Origin: Conchocele bisecta
Lineage: Eukaryota; Mollusca; Bivalvia; Lucinida; Thyasiridae
DNA: 64,000 nt
Reading direction: 5' to 3'
Assembly (NCBI GenBank): GCA_029237695.1
Contig: CM055274.1
Span: forward strand, 16,729,505 to 16,793,504
This document shows positions 50,771 to 61,036 of this stretch, one piece after another. Each line of letters begins with the position of its first letter. Position 1 is the first letter of the stretch. The notes under the pieces were generated by a model that saw only the letters and a list, made by a program, of their open reading frames with translations, had not been told where the DNA came from and did no database searches. The translations under genes and the position numbers were made by a program.

Positions 50771-51865
50771 ATGCCCCCTAACGCTATCCTGAGCTGCGAT
50801 AATATAGTCATATAGTCAAGTATTGCAAAATAGTTACGCCCCCCCCCTCCCCAACCCGAAATCCTGGATCCGCGCCTGTTAACAAGTGACAAAGGGCACA
50901 TGGCCACAATCCCTGATCCTTACAATATCATGACATATTTATCCAGGGTTTGTATTGAATTTGGCAAAACAAATGCATCAAAATCTCTCTAATACATTCA
51001 GAATCAGTGATTTCAATGCAGTTCCTTCATTGTTTGTGTATAAGCAATACATAATGCACAAAACACACAGTGAGGTCGGTGGAGTTTTCGAAAAGTCTTG
51101 AAATTAATTGGAAATTTGATGGTCATGAACTTGCTTTTCGCACGATTTGTAGTATCAAATCATCAGCTTATCACTTGACTGCATAATAATGTATGTCTGA
51201 ATCAGGCGATGGTAATGCGATCCTCAAGAAAAACACACGGCGACAATTATAAGGTATCACGCTACCAAATCTGCCCGACGTCGTGTTTTGTTATAAAGTT
51301 AATGTTAAAAGCGGCCTATTACCTACTTTAAAATATGTCGTCGCATACGAAATGTTAAATAATGTCGCTATTATTCCCCAAAATTATTTCAGACAGCAGC
51401 AAACAACAGGGAAATGCCAATACTCTTCCTTATTTGAAAATTATTCATACGGAATTACGTTACTTGGGCCGCAATCCAAAACATGACGTTACATTAATAG
51501 CAACTGCTATAAACATTATTTTCATACTTTGTCTTGGCCTAATGGGAAACAGTTGGAAATGCAACGATATATCCAAATTTGGTTGACATGCGATAAAAGA
51601 TGACAAATCTATAGGACTTGTCCGGGTATTTTATCAACACCCCTTATATAACGCCGTTGATAAAAATCGTCGTAATTTCAACGTCATTGATCTAAAACGT
51701 CATATAAGTTTTTTACCTCGCGTCATAAAAATACTTCTAAAATGAAAAATAATTGGGATATGTTGATAATTTTGGCGGCATATGGCTTTTAAAAGATCTA
51801 CAATTCAGAATACGCGAAAAAGTAAAAACTGAAAATTAAGCCTGGTTTTCGCATGGCGCGGCTCA
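49713..51865. mobile_element. 2.15-kb DNA element with terminal inverted repeats
   Basis: Left end TGGGCTGCGCCATACGAAAA and right end, reverse-complemented, TGAGCCGCGCCATGCGAAAA, both continuing CC(G/A)GGCTTAAT. TA lies outside each end. A poly-G repeat is nested inside (50660-50880). No transposase recognised; open frames near each end are short. Confidence 0.78.
50660..50880 (-). repeat. Poly-G repeat (GCGCGGAT family), minus strand
   Basis: CCCGAAATCCTGGATCCGCGCC at its right end, CAAGTATTGCAAAATAGT and a G run at 50738-50769. Nested in the 2.15-kb element at 49713-51865. Confidence 0.8.
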
Positions 51866-52390
51866 TATATATTCAGCCCTGAAATTAGAATAACCTGACC
51901 TGGCGCCAGGTCCATACCACACCAAAGTCACTTGGCCTCTTCCCCTGAAAGTAATATGATTATGACTAATCGTATTACTCCTACAAGTGGTATAGCCAGA
52001 ATAAGCCCTCACATACAAGAATGCCAAGACATACCTGAGGGCCAAACCAGGTCTCCGTTCACGATACTGGTAAGGATGAATCCAATCATTAAATTACTCA
52101 TCGTATGCTCCCACCTGCCACCCACGTATGTCATTAGAGTCAATCAGATTGTGGAGATATTGGGTACTTAAAGACCATTAACGCAGATTTTACAAAATGT
52201 TCCACAAAAATATTTCAGGCGACTCATATGTACAAGTGGTTTCAGAAATAAGATACCGTACTATAGTCTATAAGTCTATAATTAAAACAGCTTATCAAGA
52301 AGTGGGGTGAAACGAAATTTGAAGTTAGAAGATGATATATCTAGAACAAAATGTGCATTATTTCAATATCGCTGTGCCTAATATTAACTA

Positions 52391-53577
52391 GAAAATGTGG
52401 TCTGTCAACACACTTAGGGCCTCTATTTGAGAAACTCTTACAAACTAGATTGGTCAGTAAGAGAGGCTTACGGAATACCCCCCGCGTGGGGGCCCAGGTA
52501 CCCCTAAAATATGTAAAAATGTCCAAGTGTGTGGGCTTAGCGGGAGCGGCATGAACTTGAATTTGTCACAGGGTGGTAGAGGTCCATTGGAGCAATGCAT
52601 GTGTGAAATGTGAAGCAGATCCGAGCAAGGAAATAGAAGTTATAACAGATTTCTCTGATGTTAAGTTTTGTAAAGAGACTAAGTACGTGAGCTTGACCTC
52701 GAGATCAGCGGGAATTTGTCACAGCATGATAGTAGAGCCCGAGAGGAATGCATGCATGAAATATTAAGAATTTTCGATGAAAGAAATAGAAGTTATAACA
52801 TATTTCTCTGATGTTAAGTTTTGTAAAGAAACTAAGTATGTGACCTTGAATTTGGGATCAGCCGGGGTTGGACGGTCATAGATTTGTCACAGCATGATAG
52901 TACAACCTTAGAGGAATGCACAAGTGAAATATTAAGAATTTTCAATGAAGGAAATAGAAGTTATAACTTATTTCTCTGATGTTAAGTTTTGTAAAGAGAC
53001 TAAGTATTTGACCTTGGGATCAGCGGGGGTTGGACAGTCGTGGATTTTGTACAGCATGGTAGTAGAGCCTTACAGGAATGCATGTGTGAAATATTAAGCA
53101 TTTTGGATGAATGAAATAGAAGTTATAACAATATTTATCTGATGTTAAGTTTTGTAGAGATTAAGCATTTGACCTTGACCTTGGGATCAGCGGGGGTTGG
53201 ACAGTCGTGGATTTGGCACAGCATGGTAGTAGAGCCTTACAGGAATGCATGCGTGAAATATTAAGCATTTTGGATGAAGAAAAAAAAAGTTATAACAATA
53301 TTTCTCTGATGTTAAGTTTTGTAAAGAGACTAAGTATTTGACCTTGACCTTGAGATCAGCGGGGGTTGGACGGTCGTGGATTTGGCACAGAATGGTAGTA
53401 GAGCCTTACAGGAATGCATGTGTGAAATATTAAGCATTTTAGATAAAGGAAGTAGAAGTTGTAACAATATTTCTCTGATGTTAAGTTTACGGACGCATGG
53501 ACGGACGCACGCACACACGGACGGACAACCCGACTCCAGTATACCCCCTCCACAACTCGTTGCGGGGGGTATAAAGA
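52391..53577 (+). mobile_element. Tandem-core element, family H
   Basis: The 5' part has CTAGATTGGTCAGTAAGAGA and ATACCCCCCGCGTGGGGGCC; then six ~167-bp repeats (CTGATGTTAAGTTTTGTAAA, GATCAGCGGGGGTTGGAC); then a (GGAC)n-like tract and the 3' hairpin CTCGTTGCGGGGGGTATAAA. Confidence 0.78.
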
Positions 53578-54330
53578 CAGACAGAAGGACGTACGATCAG
53601 TAGCGAGGGTAATTGTATTAATGAGGAATGATATATCGTTACTAAGTAATGCATGTGTGCAATATGAAGATATTAGCTGAAGGAAAACAGAAATTATAGA
53701 TGATTGAGAAACTCGTACAAAACTTACAGACGTACGAACATACGATCAGTAGCGAGGGTAATTGTATTAATGCTGAAGGATGTATCGTTACTAAGTAATG
53801 CATGTGTGCAATATGAGGATATTAGCTGAAGGCAAACAGAAAATATAGGTGATTTGAGAAACTCTTACAAAAAACTTTCAAATAAATAAACTTGGCGGAG
53901 CCCTAATCATTGCGAATAAATCTGTGAATTACCCAGTATTTTCACAAACAATTTGGTCGTTAATGTTACAGGTGGATATTTCCTATATAAACAAACCAAA
54001 TACCAACAATTTTGCTAATCTCTGCTATTTTCATTTTTCGTATGGATGTTGTGGGATCTATTTTCCCACAACCTGCACCCATTCTGCTCTGGATATTCAT
54101 TAATTAAAAGATAGGGGGAATTATATTAAGAAAGATAAATTTTAAAGATAAACCACTATGGTGGTGGCGCCAAAAGTCAACGGCTGAAATAGAAACCACC
54201 TCACATGACAAACATGTTCCGACTTACACAAAATAATCTCAAAACATATGCTTGAACATGATGCAAATGATACACTAGCTGGAACATGCCTGTGATGTAG
54301 ATTGGTAGTACCAGAACTCCTGATATTTGC

Positions 54331-54559
54331 TTAACCCTTTCCCTGTTTTGCGATATTTCGACTCATCCAAATCCAAAACATCTGAATAAAAGAATCAAAT
54401 GCTGTGTCTAATGATGGTTAAATTATCTGATAGAGTAGAAAACATTGTGGGAAAAGGAGAAATTGCTTGTTACAAGCAATTTATCCTTTTCCCACAATGT
54501 TTTCAAAAGACATCTTCTGCAGAGGCGTGAAAAGTCGTCTCTATCAGGGAAAGGGTTAA
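54331..54559. mobile_element. piggyBac-like MITE (TTAA), long internal hairpin
   Basis: TTAACCCTTTCCCTGTTTTG and CAGGGAAAGGGTTAA ends; internal arms AAAACATTGTGGGAAAAGGA and TCCTTTTCCCACAATGTTTT enclose TTGCTTGTTACAAGCAA. Confidence 0.85.
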
Positions 54560-54639
54560 ATTAAACACAATTAAAATTGCGAAAAAAAAACACAATTGAA
54601 ATCAGAAGTAGCGAGTATCAGAAAGCAATAACTATTTTA

Positions 54640-55015
54640 AATATATGTGGGATCACCAGGGGTTGGACGGTCGTCGATTTGGCACAGACTGGTAGTAGAG
54701 CCTTACAGAAATGCATGTGTGAAATATTAATCATATTAGATGAAGGAAAATTAGGAAATAGAAGTTATAACAATATTTCTCTGATGTTAAGTTTTGTAAA
54801 GAGACTAAGTATTTGACCTTGACCTTGGGATCACCAGGGGTTGGACGGTCGTAGATTTGGCACAGAATGGCAGTAGAGCCTTACAGGAATGAATGTGTGA
54901 AATATTAAGCATTTTAGATAAAGGAAATAGAAGTTATAACAATATTTCTCTGATGTTAAGTTTACGGATGCACAGACGGACAGACGGACAACCCGACTCC
55001 ATTATACACCCCCCC
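54640..55015 (+). mobile_element. Tandem-core element, family H, truncated
   Basis: Two core repeats (GATCACCAGGGGTTGGACGG) and the CACAGACGGACAGACGGACA tract; the 5' part is missing. Confidence 0.75.
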
Positions 55016-55333
55016 CCAAACAAAAGGTTAAAATATTTCACAACTACATGTACTATTTACATGAATATGGAAATAACCCAGAAGTTAATAATTTAAAATA
55101 TGTAAATTTGATACTTTATCACTGTTTTTGAAAATTCCACAGGAACATGCCACATTACAAAAGGAAGCCATCATGACTGTACTGTATATCAAGACAGTCA
55201 TGAAGTCACGGCTAGTGTCACAGGACGCCATTTATAGAAAGAGTCAATCGGAATGCGTTTCACACTTCAAGGCGACAAAACAGTGCAGTATCACAGATAC
55301 CATATACATTATAATAGATAGTATGCACGCCTG

Positions 55334-55393
55334 GGAACTATGTTACAACGAGGCCGCCATGGCACCGAAAAACATCACGCCGTGGAGTCGATA
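55334..55393 (+). repeat. Inverted duplicate of a zinc-finger-locus exon fragment
   Basis: About 60 bp containing GAGGCCGCCATGGCACCGAA match, with few changes, the minus strand of 60790-60850 inside the upstream exon of the zinc-finger locus. The two copies are 5.4 kb apart in opposite orientation. Confidence 0.75.
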
Positions 55394-55399
55394 AAGATT

Positions 55400-56130
55400 G
55401 TTTTTATCACGCCGTTTTGACGAGGAAGCTGGAACAACCGTCTATATGGCTGACAGTTTAATGCCAAGACGATGGTATAACATTTTCTTCATTCGAAACG
55501 ATTAATATTATTATGTATTAATGTAGTGAGAATGTATCTGTGACACAGTATATGCAATTTATGTTTCGAAAAGTATCTGTTAATTCAAGAATTGAGCATA
55601 TACTGGTTCCACATATAAATTTGGATAAGACACCACCCAATGACAATACTAGTGACGTAACATTGATTACCATGTGACTGCTTGCTGTACACAAAGTTAT
55701 TTGCCCGTTAAATCGGCAGATATTTGATAATAAGTATTATTTAAATGTTACGGAGTGGCACCTGTATGTGACGGAGTGGAGTCGAGATAAAAATCTAAGT
55801 TACAGAGTAAAGACGATATTTATTCGAACATTTGTATTTATTTTACAGTCGCATATGGGAAAATATAAGAATAACAGTACCAATGAACCCGAGTTATGTT
55901 GGCAAAAAACATCGCATTACAAGATCGAATAATTTGGTAAATTATATGACATTTTGAGTCTGACCTGGTTATATAGTATTCATCAGCTACACATATCAAC
56001 CATGAAGGCTGTCAGTTTTGAAACACTAATACTCATATTTGAATGTGTGACTAACCAAATAACAAAACTAACAAAAGAACACGTATGATCTATCAACAAT
56101 AATCGACTAGATATAATAATATTATGAAAC
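55400..56130. other. Intergenic, AT-rich
   Basis: No gene, repeat or RNA recognised. Confidence 0.45.
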
Positions 56131-56632
56131 ACCAGATCTACATAAACTCAAATATATAATATATTTCTAGAGCTAGCCATATATATTTAGAGATAGCAAT
56201 ATATATTTAGAGCTAGCAATAAATCAATTAATGATATCGCAAATTGATTTGTAGCTGGCATTATATAACTTTGATTTGGATATCTCCAAATGATTTCGAG
56301 AGCTCTCCAAGTGATCTCGAGAGCTCTACAAATAACTTTGAGAGCTCTCCAAATGTCTCCAAATGATTTAGAGATCTCAGTGATTTCGAGATATATCCAA
56401 ATGATTTAGAGAGCTCTCCAAATCAAAGTTATATAATGCTCGCTAAAAATCAATTTGAGATATCATTAATTGATTTAGAGCTAGCTCGAGATGATGAGAG
56501 CTCTCCAAATGATTTCGAGAGCTCTCTAAATGATTTTGAGAGCTCTCAAAATATGTATTGCTAACTCTAAATATATATTGCTACCTCTAAATATTTACAG
56601 CTAGCAATATATATTTGAGTTTATGTAGATTT
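56131..56632. mobile_element. 500-bp fold-back element rich in GAGAGCTCTC
   Basis: Outer arms GATCTACATAAACTCAAATA / TATTTGAGTTTATGTAGATT; inner mirrored blocks of ATATATATTTAGAGCTAGCA, then ATCAATTAATGATATC, AACTTTGATTTGG and a run of ~20-25-bp units TCCAAATGATTTCGAGAGCT. AGAGCTCT occurs at least six times. No coding frame. Confidence 0.82.
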
Positions 56633-56887
56633 GGCGTTCCATATAGGATGGATATGTTGATAAACTAAACTATCATTGTAAACAAGAACGAAATTTGCAT
56701 ACTTTCAGATGGCGTAAGTACGACGGTCGTCATGCAAATGTTTTGCCACAGGTGCATCGTTTATTCCTATCTCCATGCATACGTTCCTAGTGATCTCGTA
56801 GACAAGTGGATAATTTCTGTTTTTCTCTGCATTTTGCGCATTTGTCTGGTCTGTCAGTACACGATGCTACATGTTTCTGTTGGCTAG

Positions 56888-57140
56888 TCCAGGCGCGGAT
56901 CCAGGATTTCGGGTTAGGGGGGGCGTAACTATTTTGCAATACTTGACTATATTATCGAACGCGCTAGGGGGGTCTGGGGGCATTCCCCCGCGGAAATTTT
57001 TTGAAATCTACATCGCATTTCCTGCGTTCTGGCGCATTTTGGAGCAAAAAAAAACCCCAATAAACAATAAATTCACAACGCGAACGTAGAAACGTGCCTT
57101 TTAACAAAAATCTTTACTCGGCGAATTTCGGCGTGTTCCA
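56888..57140 (+). repeat. Poly-G repeat (GCGCGGAT family)
   Basis: AGGCGCGGATCCAGGATTTC to TCTTTACTCGGCGAATTTCG. It directly follows, and probably truncates, the zinc-finger locus. Confidence 0.8.
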
Positions 57141-57187
57141 AGACGTTGTACATGCATATGATTTGTTTGTGTGTATTCATATGGCCA

Positions 57188-57559
57188 TTAATACAGATGT
57201 TTGTCACTGTATCCCTTTTCGCACTGATTACATTTGAATTTAAATGTTTTATCACGGTTCACCGCCTTATGACGCGATAAGCCATGTCTAGTCATAATCT
57301 CCTTGCTGCATGTTTCGCACATTAGTTTGGAATTTAAATGCGAACATTGGATGTGCTGTTGCAAATCATATTTGCAACTGTATAGCTTTTGGCACCTATC
57401 ACAAGTAAACATGTCTTTCTGTCCACCGTGCCTGGTCGACCCATGCCGTTTCAAGTTACCACGCGACTTGGTCTGGTAAGTACATGTCACTTCAGGACAC
57501 GTATATATGTGTACTGGTGTAGGATCGTGCCTACTTGGTTTCGGTGTACTGGTATGGCA
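57188..57559 (-). pseudogene. Zinc-finger locus, part after the transposon (four C2H2 fingers)
   Basis: The reading frame resumes at the TSD codon (CHTSTPKPSRHDPTPVHIYT) and carries finger 1 (CPEVTC...RH), finger 2 (CDRCQKLYSCKYDLQQHIQC), degenerate finger 3 (CETCSKEIMTRHGLSRH) and half of finger 4 (CNQCEKGYSDKHLY, stop). Confidence 0.85.
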
Positions 57560-57827
57560 CGGTACGGCAGCACGATTTACCCAAATCTACCCAAATCTTA
57601 CCCAAATCTTCATTAAAAACAACTTGTATTATTATATTATATACTATTTCTACCATATATCGTTAGTATGTCACCTGATATGAAGTTTTTAGATGAAAAA
57701 ATGAAGAAGAAAGCACATATTTCCGCGATAAAGCGACCGATATAGTATTATTAGAAAGGGAGACTACCGTAATCGTGCCTCATTAAGTATGTCTGAGTTG
57801 TCTAACGTTCAATGTATCATTGCTTAT

Positions 57828-58010
57828 CGACTCTGACTGAAGAAATGGAGTTTATGTGCTTTGTGACTAGTGTAGATGAGGCTTGGCTCGCAAATAGTAT
57901 GTTTATATCAGTGTGGATCCAGGCCGTGCATCCGCACAGTATAATTTCGATCCAATACGAGTTTGCTATCTGATCACAAAACTCCAAATTAAAGCTATTG
58001 AACAAACCAG
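57828..58010 (+). repeat. SINE-like repeat, GATCAG family, diverged
   Basis: Contains GACTGAAGAAATGGAGTTTA and GGATCCAGGCCGTGCATCCG; the 3' half is scrambled. Inside the 2.6-kb transposon. Confidence 0.55.
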
Positions 58011-58499
58011 GTTCCTAACGTATCATATATTTAAGAGAACGGTAATATCCCGTTTATTGTATGAATAATTGAAATTGCAAATTTAATTTTAATTTATACT
58101 ACTAAACACCAACTTAGTATTGTTTAGTAATAGTTTTAGATATAATCCGAAAGAACATGAAGAATTAAGCAAAAATAATACAAGAATAACATTGTATCAA
58201 ATAAAATATAGTTTGCCCTTTCTTAGAGAAAATCACAAGAGTAATATTATAATATATGTTAATATTATTAAATGTTACTTCTAATTGATTTGTAAGTCTG
58301 ATTTCTGTGATGATTGACAGACTTTGTACACTAGATCAAAGGCAAGTATGTTCATGTGACTTAGACCGATAATTTGATCGTAATTATAAGTACGGTAATA
58401 CACTCTTTACTTCGAACAGTATTGTCCTTTAATCATAATAATTATATAATTATTTACAAATAGAATGATCATGATGATAGACGATTAATCACTAATTCG

Positions 58500-59040
58500 T
58501 GATATGTGTTCTATTCGCGGTTTAATCACAGTCTACACTTTTTTTCCGTATGAAAGTATGTCTGTAACTTATTACTAATTAAACATTCATGATCTGATCA
58601 CGGTCTGCATTGTTCGCCGTTATAAATAATTGTGGAATGTTCGCCGTCGTAAATAAACATAAACATAAACATTCATGGTCATATTGATAAATAAACATTC
58701 ATGATCTGATCACGTTTTCCACATGTATCGGTATCGAGATTTAACACATTGTGTATTTGACACGCGTCACAACTACTTAAGCGATATAATATGTTGCTAT
58801 TTCCGGTTTAATCACGATCTACACTGTTTACACTACATGTAACTTATTACTAATTAAACATTCATGATCTAAGCACGGTCTGCACTGTTCGCCGTTATAA
58901 ATAATTGTGAAATGTTGCTATTTCCGGTTTAATCACCGTCTACACTGTTTTCCGTTGGAAAGTATACAACTTATTACTAATTAAACATGCATGATCTAAT
59001 CACGGTCTTCACTGTTCGTCGCTATAAATAACTGTGAGTA
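58500..59040. repeat. ~110-130-bp tandem repeat within the 2.6-kb element
   Basis: Repeated blocks of ACTTATTACTAATTAAACAT, CATGATCT(A/G)A(T/G)CACGGTCT and CACTGTTCG(C/T)CG(T/C)TATAAATAA, with TTCCGGTTTAATCAC(G/C) between them. About four degenerate copies. Confidence 0.75.
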
Positions 59041-59574
59041 AAGCGTAAAGTAGGTATCGATATCGCGGTCAACATTAAGTCTGAACCAGTCACACCAGTC
59101 AAGCGACCAGGGTCTCCGAAAGGCAATCAACAGAAAAAACAACGGTCTGAACTGACTAGTTCTACTCCAGACAAGATACAGTCACCCCAAAATGAAATGT
59201 AAACATGTATTTATTATAATGATGATTTAGAAAAGAATACAAATGATCCCTGAACATTGTTCTGTTATTTATCACAATTTATCCCAGTATAATTATGTTG
59301 CGTACATGTTGCGTGAGAAATGGGGTTTATGGGTTTTGCTACCACTGTTTTATGTGTCAGTTCAATATTAATGTCGTACATATACAAGAATGGACATTTA
59401 CATACAAATACAAACACTGAACTTGAACATGATGATGTCATGTTTAATATTGGAATGACATGTATGGAGTCCTCGGGAACAACAGAATAATGACATCCGG
59501 CAGGAACATCATTAGAACTTCCACTACCAGCATTGTTCTGGAATAAATTATACCAGCATTACTGGTAAGTAAAA

Positions 59575-59740
59575 CATACATGTGGCTGTGACTGTCACTG
59601 GAGAAATGGGGCTTATGGGTTTTGCGACCAGCGTGGATCCAGATCAGCCTGTACATCCTCACAGTCCGATCAGGATCTGCATTGTTCGCAATTCCACCAA
59701 TGAAATGCCCTTCATGCTTCTAACAAGCAATATAACTTAT
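59575..59740 (+). repeat. SINE-like repeat, GATCAG family
   Basis: Near full-length copy, from GTGGCTGTGACTGTCACTGG to GCTTCTAACAAGCAATATAA, inside the 2.6-kb transposon. Confidence 0.75.
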
Positions 59741-60179
59741 GTTGAATAACCGAATAATGCAGTGTTTTCCCTGATACAAAATTCTGTACACACATATTAC
59801 ATATCACATATTTATAAAAACACACACTGTCGCCAAGGATGTCAACATTAGAGAGGTTCTGCTTAATTTTTATTTAATTTTATTTAAATAGAAAATAATC
59901 CTTCCCATTTAGCCATTTTAAAGTGGATTATCTTCCTTGGCTTCCTAGTAAAAGGAAATTACGGTAATCTCCCTTTGTTTCGAAATATTTCAAGTTTGCA
60001 CCAAAACATTAAAATGGGCCATGGTACGAGCAAATTAATGACAGATATTATGTATGTACACTACAAACATCGTTATTATGATGTATATAGCTGTATTTAT
60101 TAACACATATAGTAATTACATGAAGATTTGGGTAAGATTTGGGTAGATTTGGGTAGATTTGGGTAAATAGTGCCACCCG

Positions 60180-60462
60180 GCACGGTACACTCACAGAAGC
60201 TCTAGGGGTCTCGGGGATTTCTTCATCTATAGAAACATTCTCTTCCGCTACAGAAACATTCAATGAGATGTCAGTTTCATCGATTACTAGGCTTGGTCCC
60301 TCTGTGTATGAGTACTCCATATCTCGACCACACTCTGTAACGATATCAAAGAAACGCCGTGATGCAAGATAGCAATCGTCAACTACTCCGTACCAATCAT
60401 CAACTATTCCATGACTTAAAGTAATACTTTCAAACTTCAGTTTGCAATGGTCTAACGTATTC
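60180..60462 (-). pseudogene. Zinc-finger locus, second exon up to the transposon
   Basis: Starts after TTTATGCAAAG and encodes (R)NTLDHCKLKFESITL..., DWYGVVDDCYLASRRFFDIV and an acidic region rich in Glu and Ser, then SVSVPC at the transposon boundary. Beyond it the frame reads into transposon sequence and stops. Confidence 0.7.
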
Positions 60463-60707
60463 CTTTGCATAAAGGAGATATTAGCAGATCGTAAAATGAA
60501 AATACAATAATAAAGCATGTGCTAAACAGTAAATTGTGTGGCCTAATATGATTCTATACGAGTTTGAAATTTACATACATTTTGATAGGGAAACGAAAGT
60601 AAATAAACATTACTCCAATTTTGGTAACACCAAACACGACATACACATGTATGTGTGACCTCAATCAATCATTATAGAACATTTTGATATAAGAAAATAA
60701 ATATTAC

Positions 60708-61036
60708 CTTTTGTTGTTTAGCGAATAATTGGCTTCTAAATCCGACACATGTAAAAGCAGCAAATCTGTGAATAGCAAAAACTCGACTCCACGGCATGAT
60801 GTTTTTCGGTGCCATGGCGGCCTCATTGTAACATAGTTCCCCAGGCGTGGTATGGGGGACGATGTGTGGATGTGGCGACAAGTGAGTTCAATCGCCTGTG
60901 CCTGTGGAATAAATAGTTGATGGTGGTGGACCACCTTAACGTGTTTGGGACGAACTAATTTGGGGCGAAGTGGAAATAATTTGTTAATAATAATTTCCAT
61001 AATAATGGAAAAATATTGGACGATGTTTTTCATCAA
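60708..61036 (-). pseudogene. Zinc-finger locus, upstream exon
   Basis: An open frame of about 109 codons with LVRPKHVKVVHHHQLFIPQA, then PPWHRKTSCRGVEFLLFTDL and SDLEANYSLNNK, ending in AG|GTAATA. Its phase (two bases of a codon) matches the next exon's single base. Whether translation starts at 61036 or further upstream is unknown. No known domain seen. Confidence 0.55.

Larger units (their letters stand above)
49320..52130 (-). repeat. tRNA-like composite repeat split by a 2.15-kb element
   Basis: Left part 49560-49712 (TTTATTGGTGTTTAACACCC, AACGGGTTCGATCCCGCATG) preceded by another fragment at 49320-49350; right part 51866-52130 (CCTGGCGCCAGGTCCATACC, CTTGGCCTCTTCCCCTGAAA). The uninterrupted copy at 17040-17450 shows the joined state. 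Confidence 0.78.
57565..60179. mobile_element. Non-autonomous DNA transposon, 2615 bp, 8-bp target duplication
   Basis: Ends CGGCAGCACGATTTACCC on the left and, reverse-complemented, CGGGTGGCACTATTTACCC on the right, flanked by the direct repeat GCACGGTA (57557-57564 and 60180-60187; possibly 9 bp with the preceding G). Just inside each end are 3-5 short GATTTGGGTA-type repeats. An 8-bp duplication suits the hAT superfamily, but no transposase frame is present. The interior is AT-rich with a tandem repeat at 58500-59040. The insertion splits a zinc-finger exon. Confidence 0.8.
57188..61036 (-). pseudogene. C2H2 zinc-finger gene, split by a transposon and frameshifted
   Basis: C2H2 fingers usually bind DNA, so a nuclear regulator is inferred; no orthologue was recognised. 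Minus-strand parts: 61036-60708 (upstream boundary unknown), donor GTAATA; acceptor AG at 60464-60463, exon from 60462. That exon runs to 60180, is interrupted by a 2615-bp element, and resumes in frame at 57559 on the other side. Upstream it encodes NTLDHCKLKFESITLSHGIV, an acidic VAEENVSIDEEIPETP stretch and SVPC. Downstream are STPKPSRHDPTP and the fingers: 1 C-x4-C-x12-H-x4-H, 2 C-x2-C-x12-H-x4-H, 3 lacking its last His (Asn in its place), 4 cut by TAA at 57188. Dropping one T there restores a normal H-x3-H, so the stop is a 1-nt frameshift. Repeats follow from about 57130. Confidence 0.8.

Noticed and set aside
52391..55015. Possible multi-exon gene from repeated short frames
   Set aside because: The frames fall inside ~167-bp tandem repeats and share no conserved start, splice site or protein pattern.
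55128..55394. 88-codon frame (starts MKIPQEHATLQKEAI)
   Set aside because: It joins a dispersed repeat (inverted at 3840-3960) to the 60-bp duplicate of the zinc-finger exon; no domain and no splice support.
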